A program made the position numbers and the translations under genes. The notes under the pieces are model-generated. The model was not told the DNA's origin. It made no database searches and was given only the letters and a program-made list of their open reading frames with translations. From SSC3 sp963769585 (GTDB lineage Bacteria > Actinomycetota > Actinomycetes > Propionibacteriales > Nocardioidaceae), in assembly GCA_963769585.1 (NCBI GenBank), contig CAVYMJ010000006.1, positions 1,798,001-1,862,000 on the forward strand: a stretch of 64,000 nt of DNA, given 5' to 3'. Of the stretch, positions 48,522 through 56,922 are shown one piece after another (the stretch's first letter is position 1; each line of letters opens with the position of its first letter).

Positions 48522-50495
48522 ATGGCGACCTCAGTCACCCTCCCCGCACTCGGCGAGTCCGTCACCGAAGGCACCGTTACCCGCTGGCTGAAGCAGCCCG
48601 GCGACACCGTCGCGGTCGACGAACCCCTGCTCGAGGTCTCCACCGACAAGGTCGACACCGAGATCCCCTCACCGGTCGCAGGCACGCTGCTGGAGATCAA
48701 GGTGAACGAGGACGAGACCGTCGACGTGGGCACCGAGCTCGCCATCATCGGGGACGCGAACGAGTCGTCCGGCTCGGCCGCCCCAGCCCCCGAAGCCCAG
48801 GAGCAGGCACCCGCAGAGCAGGACCCTGCGCCTGCAGAGGCTCCCCCGGCTGAGCAGGCCGCTCCCGCCGAGCAGGCCGCTCCCGCCGAGCAGGCCGCCC
48901 CCGCCGAGCAGGCCGCCCCCGCCGAGCAGGCCGCCCCCGCCGAGCAGGCCGCCCCCGCCGAGCAGGCCGCCCCCGCCGAGCAGGCCGCCCCCGCCGAGCA
49001 GGCCGCCCCTGCTGAAGCCGCCCCTGCCCAGGAGCCGGCGGCACCCGCCGCCGAGGGAGCTGGCGGTGAGGGTACGCCGGTGACCCTCCCGGCTCTGGGC
49101 GAGTCGGTCACCGAAGGCACCGTTACTCGCTGGCTCAAGGCCGTCGGCGACCAGGTAGCCGTCGACGAGCCTCTGCTGGAGGTCTCCACGGACAAGGTCG
49201 ACACCGAGATCCCGTCGCCTGTCGCAGGCACCTTGCTCGAGATCACGGTCAACGAGGACGAGACCGTCGAGGTCGGTGCCCAGCTGGGCGTCATCGGCAG
49301 CGGCACGCCGGCAGCGGCCTCTGCCCCTGCCGCTGAGCCGGCGCCAGCAGCGCAAGAGCCCGCGCCGGCCCCGACCCCGGAGCCAACCCCGGAGCCAACC
49401 CCGGAGCCAGCAGCAGAGCCCGCGTCCGCCCCGGCCCCAGCGCCTGAGCCCGCGCCCGCCCCGGCCCCCGCCCCGGCCCCCGCAGCGGCCCCCGCACAGG
49501 CACAGGCACCGGCACCGGCACCCGCGGCTGCGCAGACTCCGGCCGCGCCCCCGGCCACCGCTCCGTCCCAGGACAGCGGTGGGTACGTCACACCCTTGGT
49601 CCGGAAGATGGCTGCCGAGCACGGCATCGACCTTGCCTCGGTCACCGGTACCGGCGTCGGCGGTCGGATCCGCAAGCAGGACGTCCTCGACGCGGTGGCG
49701 GCCAAGTCGGCACCGGCGGCACCGGCCGCACCGAGCGCACCCGCTTCGGCCGCACCGGCTGCAACCTCGAGTGCACCCAGCCCGCTCCGCGGGAAGACCG
49801 AGCCGATGAGCCGACTCCGCAAGGTGATCGCGAGCCGGATGCTCGAGTCCCTGCAGACCTCGGCCCAGCTGACCCAGGTGGTCGAGGTGGACGTCACCGT
49901 GATCGGGCGGTTGCGCGACTCGACCAAGGCCGACTTCCTGGCCCGCGAGGGAGTGAAGCTGTCCTACTTCCCGTTCTTCGCCAAGGCCACGATCGACGCC
50001 CTCAAGGCGCACCCCACGCTGAACGCCTGGATCGACAGCGAGAAGGGCGAGGTCACCTACTACGACCACGAGCACCTGTCCATCGCCGTCGACACCCCGC
50101 GTGGGCTGCTCAGCCCGGTGATCAAGAACGCTGGTGACCTCAACGTGGCCGGGCTGGCCCGCAAGATCGCCGACCTCGCCGACCGGACCCGCAACAACAA
50201 GATCAGCCCGGACGAGCTCTCCGGAGGGACGTTCACGCTGACCAACACCGGCAGCGTCGGGGCCCTCTTCGACACGCCGATCATCAACCAGCCGCAGGTC
50301 GCCATCCTGGGCACCGGCACCGTGGTCAAGCGCCCGGTGGTCATCGACGACCCCAACCTGGGCGAGACCATCGCCGTACGCCAGATGGTCTACCTGGCCC
50401 TCACCTACGACCACCGCCTGGTCGACGGCGCGGACGCAGCCCGCTTCCTCACCGACGTGAAGGCGCGGCTAGAAGCCGGACAGTTCGAGGTCTGA
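48522..50495 (+). CDS. sucB: 2-oxoglutarate dehydrogenase E2 (dihydrolipoyl acyltransferase)
   Basis: A 657-residue E2. Two lipoyl domains (residues ~1-80 and ~185-262), each with the lipoyl-Lys motif STDKVDTEIPSP, are joined by a linker made of about nine repeats of EQAAPA. A second Ala/Pro linker follows, then a peripheral subunit-binding domain (~360-400, TPLVRKMAAEHGIDL) and a catalytic domain with TYDHRLVDGADAARFL. The enzyme assembles with E1 and the upstream E3, corresponding to DlaT/Rv2215. ATG 48522 has AAGGAG upstream. A strong hairpin follows the stop. Confidence 0.96.
   Translation: MATSVTLPALGESVTEGTVTRWLKQPGDTVAVDEPLLEVSTDKVDTEIPSPVAGTLLEIKVNEDETVDVGTELAIIGDANESSGSAAPAPEAQEQAPAEQDPAPAEAPPAEQAAPAEQAAPAEQAAPAEQAAPAEQAAPAEQAAPAEQAAPAEQAAPAEQAAPAEAAPAQEPAAPAAEGAGGEGTPVTLPALGESVTEGTVTRWLKAVGDQVAVDEPLLEVSTDKVDTEIPSPVAGTLLEITVNEDETVEVGAQLGVIGSGTPAAASAPAAEPAPAAQEPAPAPTPEPTPEPTPEPAAEPASAPAPAPEPAPAPAPAPAPAAAPAQAQAPAPAPAAAQTPAAPPATAPSQDSGGYVTPLVRKMAAEHGIDLASVTGTGVGGRIRKQDVLDAVAAKSAPAAPAAPSAPASAAPAATSSAPSPLRGKTEPMSRLRKVIASRMLESLQTSAQLTQVVEVDVTVIGRLRDSTKADFLAREGVKLSYFPFFAKATIDALKAHPTLNAWIDSEKGEVTYYDHEHLSIAVDTPRGLLSPVIKNAGDLNVAGLARKIADLADRTRNNKISPDELSGGTFTLTNTGSVGALFDTPIINQPQVAILGTGTVVKRPVVIDDPNLGETIAVRQMVYLALTYDHRLVDGADAARFLTDVKARLEAGQFEV
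48849..49015 (+). repeat. 18-bp coding tandem repeat in the sucB inter-lipoyl linker
   Basis: About nine near-identical copies of GAGCAGGCCGC(C/T)CCCGCC encode EQAAPA repeats. The middle copies are identical at DNA level, suggesting slippage or recent expansion, so copy number may vary between strains. Confidence 0.9.
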
Positions 50496-50502
50496 CCGCA
50501 CC

Positions 50503-50535
50503 CGAGGGCGCCTACCGCGACGGTGGGCGCCCTCG
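50503..50535 (+). terminator. Hairpin terminator after sucB
   Basis: A 15-bp stem with one T-G pair (CGAGGGCGCCTACCG with CGGTGGGCGCCCTCG) and a CGA loop, ending before the SDR gene start. Confidence 0.82.
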
Positions 50536-50555
50536 TGCGTGCAAGGCTGGTCGAC

Positions 50556-51446
50556 ATGAAGCTCGTCCTTGCCGGTGCCTCCGGCTTCCTGGGTACGGCG
50601 CTGACCGCGCACCTGCAAGCCGCCGGGCATGAGGTGACCCGGCTGGTACGCCGGCCCGCTCGCGACGGCGAGTCGCAGTGGGACCCGTACGCCGGCACGC
50701 TCGACACGGCGCTCATCGAGGAGACCGACGTGGTGGTGAACCTCGCCGGCGCCTCGCTGGCGCACTTCCCGTGGACCGCCTCCTACCGCAGAACGTTCAG
50801 CCAGAGCCGGCTCTCCACCACGAGCACGATCGCCGCCGCGATCGCGCGCAGCGAGCGCAAGCCTGCCTTCCTGGCGCAGAACGGCATCGCCGGGTACGGC
50901 GACCGCGGCGACGACGTCGTGACCGAGTCCGACCCGACCGATGCAGACAGCTTCCTCGGGTCGCTGACCGAGGACTGGGCGGCCGCGGCGGCTCCAGCGG
51001 CCGAGGCGGGCGCCCGTGTCGTCTTCCTGCGGACTGCGGTAGTCGTGGACCGCAGTGGTGGCGTCCTGAAGTCGACGCTCCCGTTGTTCCGGCTCGGGTT
51101 AGGCGGCCCGATCGGCACCGGAGGCCAGTATTTCCCCACGATCTCCCTGGATGACTGGCTGCGGTCGGTGACCTATCTGGCCGAGACCGACTCAGCCCAC
51201 GGCGCCTACAACCTCACCGGCCCGGCGCCGTCCACCAACGCGGAGTACACCAAGTCGTTGGCCCGGCGGCTGCGGCGGCCCGCATTCCTCCGCGTGCCGG
51301 CCTGGCCGCTGAGGCTCCTCGCCCGTCCGGTGGCACCCGAGCTGCTCAACTCGGTGCGTCTCGAGCCCAAGCGCCTGCTCGACGAGGGCTTCGCCTTCCA
51401 CCACGCCACCCTGGACTCGCGGCTCGACGCCGCACTCAGCCGCTGA
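50556..51446 (+). CDS. TIGR01777-family NAD(P)-dependent epimerase/SDR
   Basis: A 296-residue extended SDR protein. N-terminal dinucleotide fold LVLAGASGFLGTALTAHL; VVVNLAGASLAHFPW; NGIAGYGDRGDD; C-terminal DUF1731-like segment with YNLTGPAPSTN. This is the YfcH/SDR39U1 family, corresponding to Rv2216, and is conserved between dlaT and lipB in actinobacteria. The substrate is unknown. ATG 50556 is chosen for the glycine-rich motif position. Its 3' end overlaps the convergent lipoprotein gene by 11 bp. Confidence 0.9.
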   Translation: MKLVLAGASGFLGTALTAHLQAAGHEVTRLVRRPARDGESQWDPYAGTLDTALIEETDVVVNLAGASLAHFPWTASYRRTFSQSRLSTTSTIAAAIARSERKPAFLAQNGIAGYGDRGDDVVTESDPTDADSFLGSLTEDWAAAAAPAAEAGARVVFLRTAVVVDRSGGVLKSTLPLFRLGLGGPIGTGGQYFPTISLDDWLRSVTYLAETDSAHGAYNLTGPAPSTNAEYTKSLARRLRRPAFLRVPAWPLRLLARPVAPELLNSVRLEPKRLLDEGFAFHHATLDSRLDAALSR

Positions 51447-51927
51447 CCGAGGCGACCTTCCACTCCCCCTCGACGCGCCGCAGCCTGACCACGCGCGTCG
51501 TCGGCCTGTCCCGAGGCAGCGGCACGACCCGCGACCCGTCCAGCGCCTCGGCTCCCCACAGCCGGTCAGTCACCCGCAGGCGCAGCGCCGCCGACGTCGA
51601 CCGCAGCACGTCCAGGGACAGGACCTGCATCCGCATCCCCCGCACCACCAGGTTGCGGTCGACGTACCTGAGCAGCAGGCGTACGTCGGCGGCCCCCGCG
51701 GCCGAACCCTCTGCGTACAGGGCGCTGAGGCCGTCGACGTCACCGGTGGCATAGGCGGCGGCGCGTCGCTGGTCCCACTCCCTGAGAACCACGGCAGCCT
51801 GCGGCTCCGCCGGCGGTGGCCGCTCTGCTCGGGGTGCGGAGGCGGCGCTCCCGGCGCACCCACCAAGCGCCAGCGCAGCAAGCAGGGTCAGCGCGGACAC
51901 CGGGCCGGGCGGACGTTCTTGAGTCAT
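51436..51927 (-). CDS. Putative lipoprotein, NTF2-like
   Basis: A 163-residue protein with a signal peptide and lipobox LALGGC (Cys near residue 24). A Pro/Ala-rich spacer follows, then a domain with VVLREWDQRRAAAYATGDVDGLSALYAEGS, typical of NTF2/SnoaL-like proteins. The C-terminus is basic with VRLRRVEGEWKVASVSG. No catalytic function can be assigned. ATG 51927 is the only start that gives a normal signal peptide. It is divergent from lipB. Confidence 0.78.
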   Translation of the reverse strand: MTQERPPGPVSALTLLAALALGGCAGSAASAPRAERPPPAEPQAAVVLREWDQRRAAAYATGDVDGLSALYAEGSAAGAADVRLLLRYVDRNLVVRGMRMQVLSLDVLRSTSAALRLRVTDRLWGAEALDGSRVVPLPRDRPTTRVVRLRRVEGEWKVASVSG

Positions 51928-52012
51928 GGAAGTCAGCCTCACCCACAGGTCGGGCCCGCCGCCGTGGTTGTCCACAGGCCAAGGCCCGGAACCGGTGTGT
52001 GGAGGAGTGTCC

Positions 52013-52018
52013 TAGGCT
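52013..52018 (+). promoter_or_regulatory. -10 element for a leaderless lipB mRNA
   Basis: TAGGCT ends 6 nt before GTG 52025. The intervening CGGAGG is too close to the start to serve as a normal ribosome-binding site. Confidence 0.5.
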
Positions 52019-52024
52019 CGGAGG

Positions 52025-52741
52025 GTGACCCAGTTCCGAGTCGTCGGCATCGGCGACGACGCCGTCGACTACCAGAGCGCGTGGGACCTTCAGCGCGAGA
52101 TCCATGCCGAGGTGGTAGCCGGAGCGGAGAACCAGGTCCTCCTCCTGGAGCACCCACCGGTCTACACGGCCGGCAAGCGCACCGAGCCGCACGAGCGGCC
52201 GCTGGACGGCACCCCCGTGATCGACGTGGACCGGGGCGGCAAGATCACCTTCCACGGGCCCGGCCAGCTGGTCGGCTACCCGATCGTCCGGCTTCCGGAC
52301 CACGTCAAAGTCGTCGACTACATCCGAAGGCTCGAAGAGTCGCTCATCGCCACCTGTGCCGACTTCGGCCTCGCTGCTGCCCGGGTCCCCGGCCGCAGCG
52401 GTGTCTGGCTCCCCCAGGACGGGACGAGGCAGGAGCGCAAGCTCGCGGCCATCGGCGTACGGGTCAGCCGCGGGGTGGCTATGCACGGCTTCGCGCTCAA
52501 CTGCGACGTCGACCTGGCCTGGTATGACCGCTTCGTGCCGTGTGGCATCGCCGACGCCGGTGTCAGCACGCTGTCGGTGGAGCTGGGGCGTGACGTCACA
52601 GTGGCCGAGGTCGCCCCGGTGGTCCAGCGACACCTGGACAGACTCCTGCGGTGGGAGCCGTACGAGCGGACCCCGGACCTCCCCGCGCATCCGGAGCCTG
52701 GCCGACAGCTCCGTGTCCCGGTGTTGCACCCGCTCGGGTAG
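52025..52741 (+). CDS. lipB: Octanoyltransferase (lipoate biosynthesis)
   Basis: A 238-residue enzyme that moves octanoate from acyl carrier protein to lipoyl domains. Motifs include LLLEHPPVYTAGKR, GGKITFHGPGQLVGYPI, KLAAIGVRVSRGVAMHGFALN with the active-site Lys, and FVPCGIADAGVSTL with the catalytic Cys. Its products are the E2 and GcvH lipoyl domains, and LipA finishes the cofactor. The distance to lipA is about 5.2 kb here; mycobacteria have the two genes adjacent, so sequence has been inserted between them. Confidence 0.97.
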   Translation: MTQFRVVGIGDDAVDYQSAWDLQREIHAEVVAGAENQVLLLEHPPVYTAGKRTEPHERPLDGTPVIDVDRGGKITFHGPGQLVGYPIVRLPDHVKVVDYIRRLEESLIATCADFGLAAARVPGRSGVWLPQDGTRQERKLAAIGVRVSRGVAMHGFALNCDVDLAWYDRFVPCGIADAGVSTLSVELGRDVTVAEVAPVVQRHLDRLLRWEPYERTPDLPAHPEPGRQLRVPVLHPLG

Positions 52742-52776
52742 AACTTCTCAGTCGAGGCTGCGGACCGTTTCCGGCG

Positions 52777-53535
52777 TCACCGCAGGGCTGCCCGGCAGCG
52801 CCGCTCCAGGTCGCGCTGTCTGCGCCAGCGGGCCAGGACGCCCAGGGGCGGAGGAAGGCCGACCCGCTCCGGCACTTGCGTGGCCTCGAAGCCGACCCCG
52901 TCCCACGCCCCGTGCCACGACCACTGCGACCAACGCTCCAGGTCGGGGAACGAGAGGTCCTGGCCGAAGAGGACCGCGGGACCAGGCGCAAGCGTCCCCT
53001 CGACCACATCCACCTCGAGCGGGTCGGTACGGCGCACCCGCGCGATCGCGGTGCCCAGGCCTGCACCGGAACCGACGACCAGCAGGTGCTGGTCGGGCAG
53101 GGAGCGTGGCGCGTGGCTCGACGTCCCGGTGACGGTGAGGTCGACGATCATCCGTGGAAGCCACCACCAGTGCTCGCGGCGGAGCAGCGGCGAGTCCGCG
53201 AGGGTGCGCGAAGGCGGGTACTTCCGCAGCTCCTGGTCCAGGAGGTCCGCCGCGAAGCGGTCCCCCTGCCGGTCCTCGGACAGGGCGGGGGTGCAGCGCA
53301 GCATCAGCGACTCGAACGCCGTACCGGTCGACCGTGGCTCGGTCAACGTCAGCAGCACCTCGGGCGCTGCCGCTATGGAACGGGCGACGCCGGCGTCGGA
53401 GTAGGGGAAGGCCAGCACGGGACCGGCCGGCGAGACCAGCGGCACCGCGCCGCGAACCCGGAGCCGCCCGGAGGTCTCCTGCCAGGCGACCTCGCAGACG
53501 CTCGCTGAGCGTACGGCGGCCAGGACGTCGGGCAT
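52777..53535 (-). CDS. Conserved hypothetical protein, possible flavin-barrel fold
   Basis: A 252-residue soluble protein. It begins MPDVLAAVRSASVCEVAW, with segments VLAFPYSDAGVARSIAAAPEVLLTL, MLRCTPALSEDRQGDRF and HLLVVGSGAGLGTAIARV. The beta-rich N-terminal half resembles FMN-binding split barrels but I cannot confirm it. A TACCCT hexamer lies 7 nt before ATG 53535. It is divergent from cstA. Confidence 0.7.
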   Translation of the reverse strand: MPDVLAAVRSASVCEVAWQETSGRLRVRGAVPLVSPAGPVLAFPYSDAGVARSIAAAPEVLLTLTEPRSTGTAFESLMLRCTPALSEDRQGDRFAADLLDQELRKYPPSRTLADSPLLRREHWWWLPRMIVDLTVTGTSSHAPRSLPDQHLLVVGSGAGLGTAIARVRRTDPLEVDVVEGTLAPGPAVLFGQDLSFPDLERWSQWSWHGAWDGVGFEATQVPERVGLPPPLGVLARWRRQRDLERRCRAALR

Positions 53536-53542
53536 GCGGACC

Positions 53543-53548
53543 AGGGTA
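53543..53548 (-). promoter_or_regulatory. -10 element for a leaderless mRNA (52777-53535 gene)
   Basis: TACCCT on the minus strand ends 7 nt before ATG 53535. Confidence 0.5.
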
Positions 53549-53586
53549 GGTGCCGCGGCCCTCGTCGGGCCGCGAAGCGAGCGAAT

Positions 53587-53630
53587 GACCGTTCGTCGCG
53601 CAAGACCGACCGCTCATCGCGCCATGAGCG
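53587..53630. promoter_or_regulatory. Operator-like direct and inverted repeats upstream of cstA
   Basis: GACCGTTCGTCGCGC (53587-53601) recurs as GACCGCTCATCGCGC (53608-53622) exactly 21 bp later, two helical turns. The second copy also forms the inverted repeat CGCTCAT-N6-ATGAGCG (53611-53630). This suggests a transcription factor operator between the divergent 53535 gene and cstA. Confidence 0.45.
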
Positions 53631-53631
53631 T

Positions 53632-53647
53632 TGTGTCCGTTGTCACA
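53632..53647. promoter_or_regulatory. CRP-like binding site upstream of cstA
   Basis: TGTGT-CCGTTG-TCACA matches the CRP palindrome TGTGA-N6-TCACA at nine of ten positions, about 90 bp before the cstA start. cstA is a classic CRP target in E. coli. Confidence 0.5.
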
Positions 53648-53736
53648 GGCCGACAGCGGGAGCATCATGGGCGCCGGCGCGTCGGGTCCAGCTGACCTCT
53701 GCTCGGGCTGTGTGGGCGCGCCGTGAGGAGCGCCAC

Positions 53737-55479
53737 ATGCCTGCCATCGTCATCGCAGCGATCGCCGGATGCTTGTTCTTCGCTGGCTATCGCTACTACT
53801 CGGCCTACCTACAGACGCGTGTCTACGGCTGCGACCCCGCGTATGTCACGCCTGCCCACCAGTTCACCGACGGTGTCGACTTCGTCCCGACCAACAAGCA
53901 TGTCGTCTTCGGGCACCACTTCACCTCGGTTGCCGGCGCTGCGCCGATCGTCGGACCCGCGATCGCGGCGTTCTGGGGTTGGGGCCCGGCCCTGGCCTGG
54001 ATCCTGATCGGAACCATCTTTGCCGCCGGCGTTCACGACATGGGCGCGCTCGCCGTGTCGGTGCGTCACCGGGCGCGCAACATCGGGACGATCGCGCACG
54101 ACGTGATCAGCAAGCGTGCCCGGGCCCTCTTCCTGCTGATCATCTTCTTCCTGCTGACCTTGGTGAACGCCGTCTTCGCCGTGGTGATCGGAAACCTCTT
54201 CGTCGCCAACCCCGGTGCAGTGATCCCCATCTTCGTCGAGATCCCGCTCGCCATCGGGATCGGGCAGTACATCTACCGGACCAGGTCCGCCGCTCTCGTT
54301 CCGTCGATCCTGGGCGTGATCGGTCTCTACCTGCTGATCTGGGTAGGCCAGCAGGTTCCGATCGACCTCACTGACTTCGCTGACTCGATCGGGGTGGACA
54401 ACCCGCGCAACGTCTGGGTCGTGATCATGTTCGCCTACGCGTTCATCGCGTCGAGGCTCCCGGTGTGGATGCTGCTGCAGCCTCGTGACTACATCAACTC
54501 CCACCAGCTGTTCATCGCCCTGGGCGTGATCAGTCTGGGCATGCTCGTCGGCTGGAACACCATCGTTGCTCCTGCGGTGAACGACGTACCTGAGGGCTCC
54601 CCGTCGATCTTCCCGTTCCTGTTCATCACGATCGCCTGCGGGGCGATCTCCGGCTTCCACTCCCTGGTGGCGTCCGGAACGACCGCCAAACAGATCGACA
54701 AGGAGGAGGACGTCCGTTTCGTCGGCTACCTCGGGGCCGTCGGCGAAGGCAGCCTGGCCGTCGGTGCGCTGCTCGCGGTGACCGCGGGTGTCGCCGCGAC
54801 GAAGGCCGACTGGAGCGGCCTCTACCCGGACTTCGCGACGGCATCCGGTGGTGCGGTCGGCAACTTCGTCCAGGGTGTCGGCGTCTTCGCCAACAATCTG
54901 GGAATCCCGCTGGATCTGGCGGTGATCTTCGCCGCAGTCGTCGTGATCTCCTTCGCGGCGACCACGATGGACACCGGCGTACGGCTCCAGCGCTACGTCG
55001 TGCAGGAGATCGCCGAGATCGCCGGTTGGCACAAGCTCTCCCGCAACCTCACGCTCGCGGGACTTGTCGCGGTTGCCGTGCCGCTGATGATGGCGCTGCT
55101 GCCCGGTGGCGGCAAGGCGGGCTACACCTTCGGTGTGCTCTGGCAGCTCTTCGGCACCACCAACCAGCTCACCGCAGGTCTCGCCCTTGCCGTCGTGGCG
55201 GTGTGGGTGACCCAGCAGGGCCGTAACCCCATCGCGGTCCTGGTGCCGCTGACGTTCCTGCTGGTGATGACGTCCTGGGCGCTCATCGTCAACCTGAAGA
55301 ACTTCATCAAGGCCGACGAGTGGGTGCTCGCCCCGCTGGACGCGATCATCTTCGTGCTGGCCGTCTGGCTGATGGTCGAAGCCTTCCTCGCACTGCGCAA
55401 GTCGTGGGGCTCGGGCACGCCAGCAGCGGCCGTGACCCCGTCCCAGGACGCAGGCGCAGCCAAGCCGGGGAACGACTGA
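53737..55479 (+). CDS. cstA: CstA-family peptide/pyruvate transporter
   Basis: A 580-residue carbon-starvation protein with about sixteen membrane helices. Conserved N-terminal features are RYYSAYLQTRVYG, NKHVVFGHHFTSVAGAAPIVGP and GVHDMGALAVSVRH; later GFHSLVASGTTAKQ and FAATTMDTGVRLQRY. CstA proteins take up peptides or pyruvate in starved cells. ATG 53737 has GAGGAG upstream and is preferred over GTG 53710. The following 131-residue gene is 10 bp away and probably a partner. The promoter region carries a CRP-like site. Confidence 0.95.
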   Translation: MPAIVIAAIAGCLFFAGYRYYSAYLQTRVYGCDPAYVTPAHQFTDGVDFVPTNKHVVFGHHFTSVAGAAPIVGPAIAAFWGWGPALAWILIGTIFAAGVHDMGALAVSVRHRARNIGTIAHDVISKRARALFLLIIFFLLTLVNAVFAVVIGNLFVANPGAVIPIFVEIPLAIGIGQYIYRTRSAALVPSILGVIGLYLLIWVGQQVPIDLTDFADSIGVDNPRNVWVVIMFAYAFIASRLPVWMLLQPRDYINSHQLFIALGVISLGMLVGWNTIVAPAVNDVPEGSPSIFPFLFITIACGAISGFHSLVASGTTAKQIDKEEDVRFVGYLGAVGEGSLAVGALLAVTAGVAATKADWSGLYPDFATASGGAVGNFVQGVGVFANNLGIPLDLAVIFAAVVVISFAATTMDTGVRLQRYVVQEIAEIAGWHKLSRNLTLAGLVAVAVPLMMALLPGGGKAGYTFGVLWQLFGTTNQLTAGLALAVVAVWVTQQGRNPIAVLVPLTFLLVMTSWALIVNLKNFIKADEWVLAPLDAIIFVLAVWLMVEAFLALRKSWGSGTPAAAVTPSQDAGAAKPGND

Positions 55480-55489
55480 GACGGACGCG

Positions 55490-55885
55490 ATGATCCGCGT
55501 TGTCCTGATCAGGCCGTGGACCGACGCCCGAGCCGGCGGCGGCTGCTGCGGAGGCGAGGTGCGTGACGGGGTCTGCCTCGACGGCACCCACGCCCCAGCA
55601 GCGGTCGTCGCCGACCCGGTGGGCGAGGCCTATCGCCGGCTGCGCGAGCGGCTGCCCGGAGTCGACGTTCAGATCGTCGACGCCGGCAACACGACCTGGC
55701 TACTGCCCTGGACGTTCCGGGCCGTGTCCCGCCGCGAGGGAGTGGCTGCCGGCATGCGGGCAGCCGCCCGCTCAACCACGGCGGGGGCGGTTCTGGTCGA
55801 CGGAGCCCAGATCGGCAACGTCGCGGACCTCGATTCGGAGGCGGTGGTGGAGGCCGTCCGGGAGGCGCTCCTGGTCACAGGCTGA
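55490..55885 (+). CDS. CstA-associated small protein with GGGCCGG motif
   Basis: A 131-residue soluble protein beginning MIRVVLIRPWTDARAGG with a vicinal Cys pair in GGGCCGGEVRDGVC, then VVADPVGEAYRRLRERLPG, DAGNTTWLLPWTFRAV and a C-terminal ARSTTAGAVLVDGAQIGNV. The strand-helix pattern could be thioredoxin-like, but no CxxC is present. I do not recognise a named family. Its 10-bp spacing behind cstA suggests co-transcription and possibly the role the small YbdD/YjiX proteins have next to CstA elsewhere. Confidence 0.7.
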   Translation: MIRVVLIRPWTDARAGGGCCGGEVRDGVCLDGTHAPAAVVADPVGEAYRRLRERLPGVDVQIVDAGNTTWLLPWTFRAVSRREGVAAGMRAAARSTTAGAVLVDGAQIGNVADLDSEAVVEAVREALLVTG

Positions 55886-55989
55886 CGGTGGTGCGGGCCT
55901 GAACCGGTGACCGGAACGGGGGCGTGTCCCGGTGCTGAACCCGCTTGTCCAGCCCTAGGCTCGGAGCCACCGATTCCACGGGGGTGCCA

Positions 55990-56922
55990 ATGAGCGACCT
56001 GGTCATCGAGACCACCAAGCTCCGCAAGGAGTTCCGTACCCGACGAGGCAAGCACGTCGTCGCGGTCGACGGGCTCGACCTCGCCGTCCCTGCGGGCGGC
56101 GTTCACGGCTTCCTCGGACCGAACGGCTCCGGCAAGACCACGACCATCCGGATGCTGCTCGGGCTCGCGAGCGCCACCCGCGGGGAGATGCGGATCTTCG
56201 GCCAGAGCGTGCCTGACCGGCTCCCCCAGGTCATCGGCCGGATCGGGGCGGTCGTCGAGCAGCCGAAGTTCACCCCGACGTTCAGCGGCCGCAAGAACCT
56301 GATGCTCCTGGCCTCCGGCATCGGCGTCTCCCGGGCCACCGTGGACGCTGCGATCGGCCAGGTCGGGCTGACCGGCCGCGACAAGGAGAAGTACCGCGGC
56401 TACTCGCTCGGGATGAAGCAGCGCCTGGCCATAGCCGCCACGTTGCTGAAGTCGCCGGACCTGCTGATCCTCGACGAGCCCACCAACGGCTTGGACCCCG
56501 CCGGGATCCGAGAGATCCGCGACATGATCCGGGCCCTGGGTGACAGCGGCGTCACCGTGCTGCTCAGCTCGCACATCCTCGCCGAGGTCCAGCAGGTCTG
56601 CGACTCGGTGTCGATCATCGGCAACGGCCGCCTGCTCACCCACGGTCGCGTCGATGACCTGGTCGGCAGCGACGGCCGGCACGGGTACCGCGTCGGCGTC
56701 TCGGACCCCGATGCGGCCGCCGGGCATCTCGAGCGAGCCGGGCTCGTCGTACGCCGGGAGGGCGACCTGCTGTACGTCGAGGGCGTCGTGGATGCCGCCG
56801 ACATCACCCGGCTGCTCGCTCGTCACGACCTGTTCGTCCGCGAGCTCGGACCCGACCAGCCCGACCTGGAGTCGGTGTTCCTCAGACTCACCCGGGACGA
56901 CACGCTTGGCGGCAGAGCATGA
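55990..56922 (+). CDS. ABC transporter ATP-binding protein
   Basis: A 310-residue ATPase of the CcmA/DrrA export type. Walker A GPNGSGKTTT near residue 44; ABC signature YSLGMKQRLAIAATLL near residue 142; Walker B LLILDEPTNGLDP near residue 160; switch His in LLSSHILAEV. The C-terminal ~80 residues are the usual regulatory extension. It would energise the permease encoded immediately downstream with a four-base overlap (ATGA), but that permease gene is frameshifted. ATG 55990 matches the family N-terminus. Confidence 0.93.
   Translation: MSDLVIETTKLRKEFRTRRGKHVVAVDGLDLAVPAGGVHGFLGPNGSGKTTTIRMLLGLASATRGEMRIFGQSVPDRLPQVIGRIGAVVEQPKFTPTFSGRKNLMLLASGIGVSRATVDAAIGQVGLTGRDKEKYRGYSLGMKQRLAIAATLLKSPDLLILDEPTNGLDPAGIREIRDMIRALGDSGVTVLLSSHILAEVQQVCDSVSIIGNGRLLTHGRVDDLVGSDGRHGYRVGVSDPDAAAGHLERAGLVVRREGDLLYVEGVVDAADITRLLARHDLFVRELGPDQPDLESVFLRLTRDDTLGGRA

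Noticed and set aside
48503..50414. Long antisense open frames opposite sucB (for example 48503-49927 and 48669-50414)
   Set aside because: They are shadows of the GC-rich, repeat-containing sucB gene; the products are low-complexity Gly/Ala/Ser/Arg runs without domains.
53809..55587. 592-codon antisense frame opposite cstA
   Set aside because: The opposite strand encodes a clear CstA with family motifs; the antisense product is a charged low-complexity sequence expected from codon bias.
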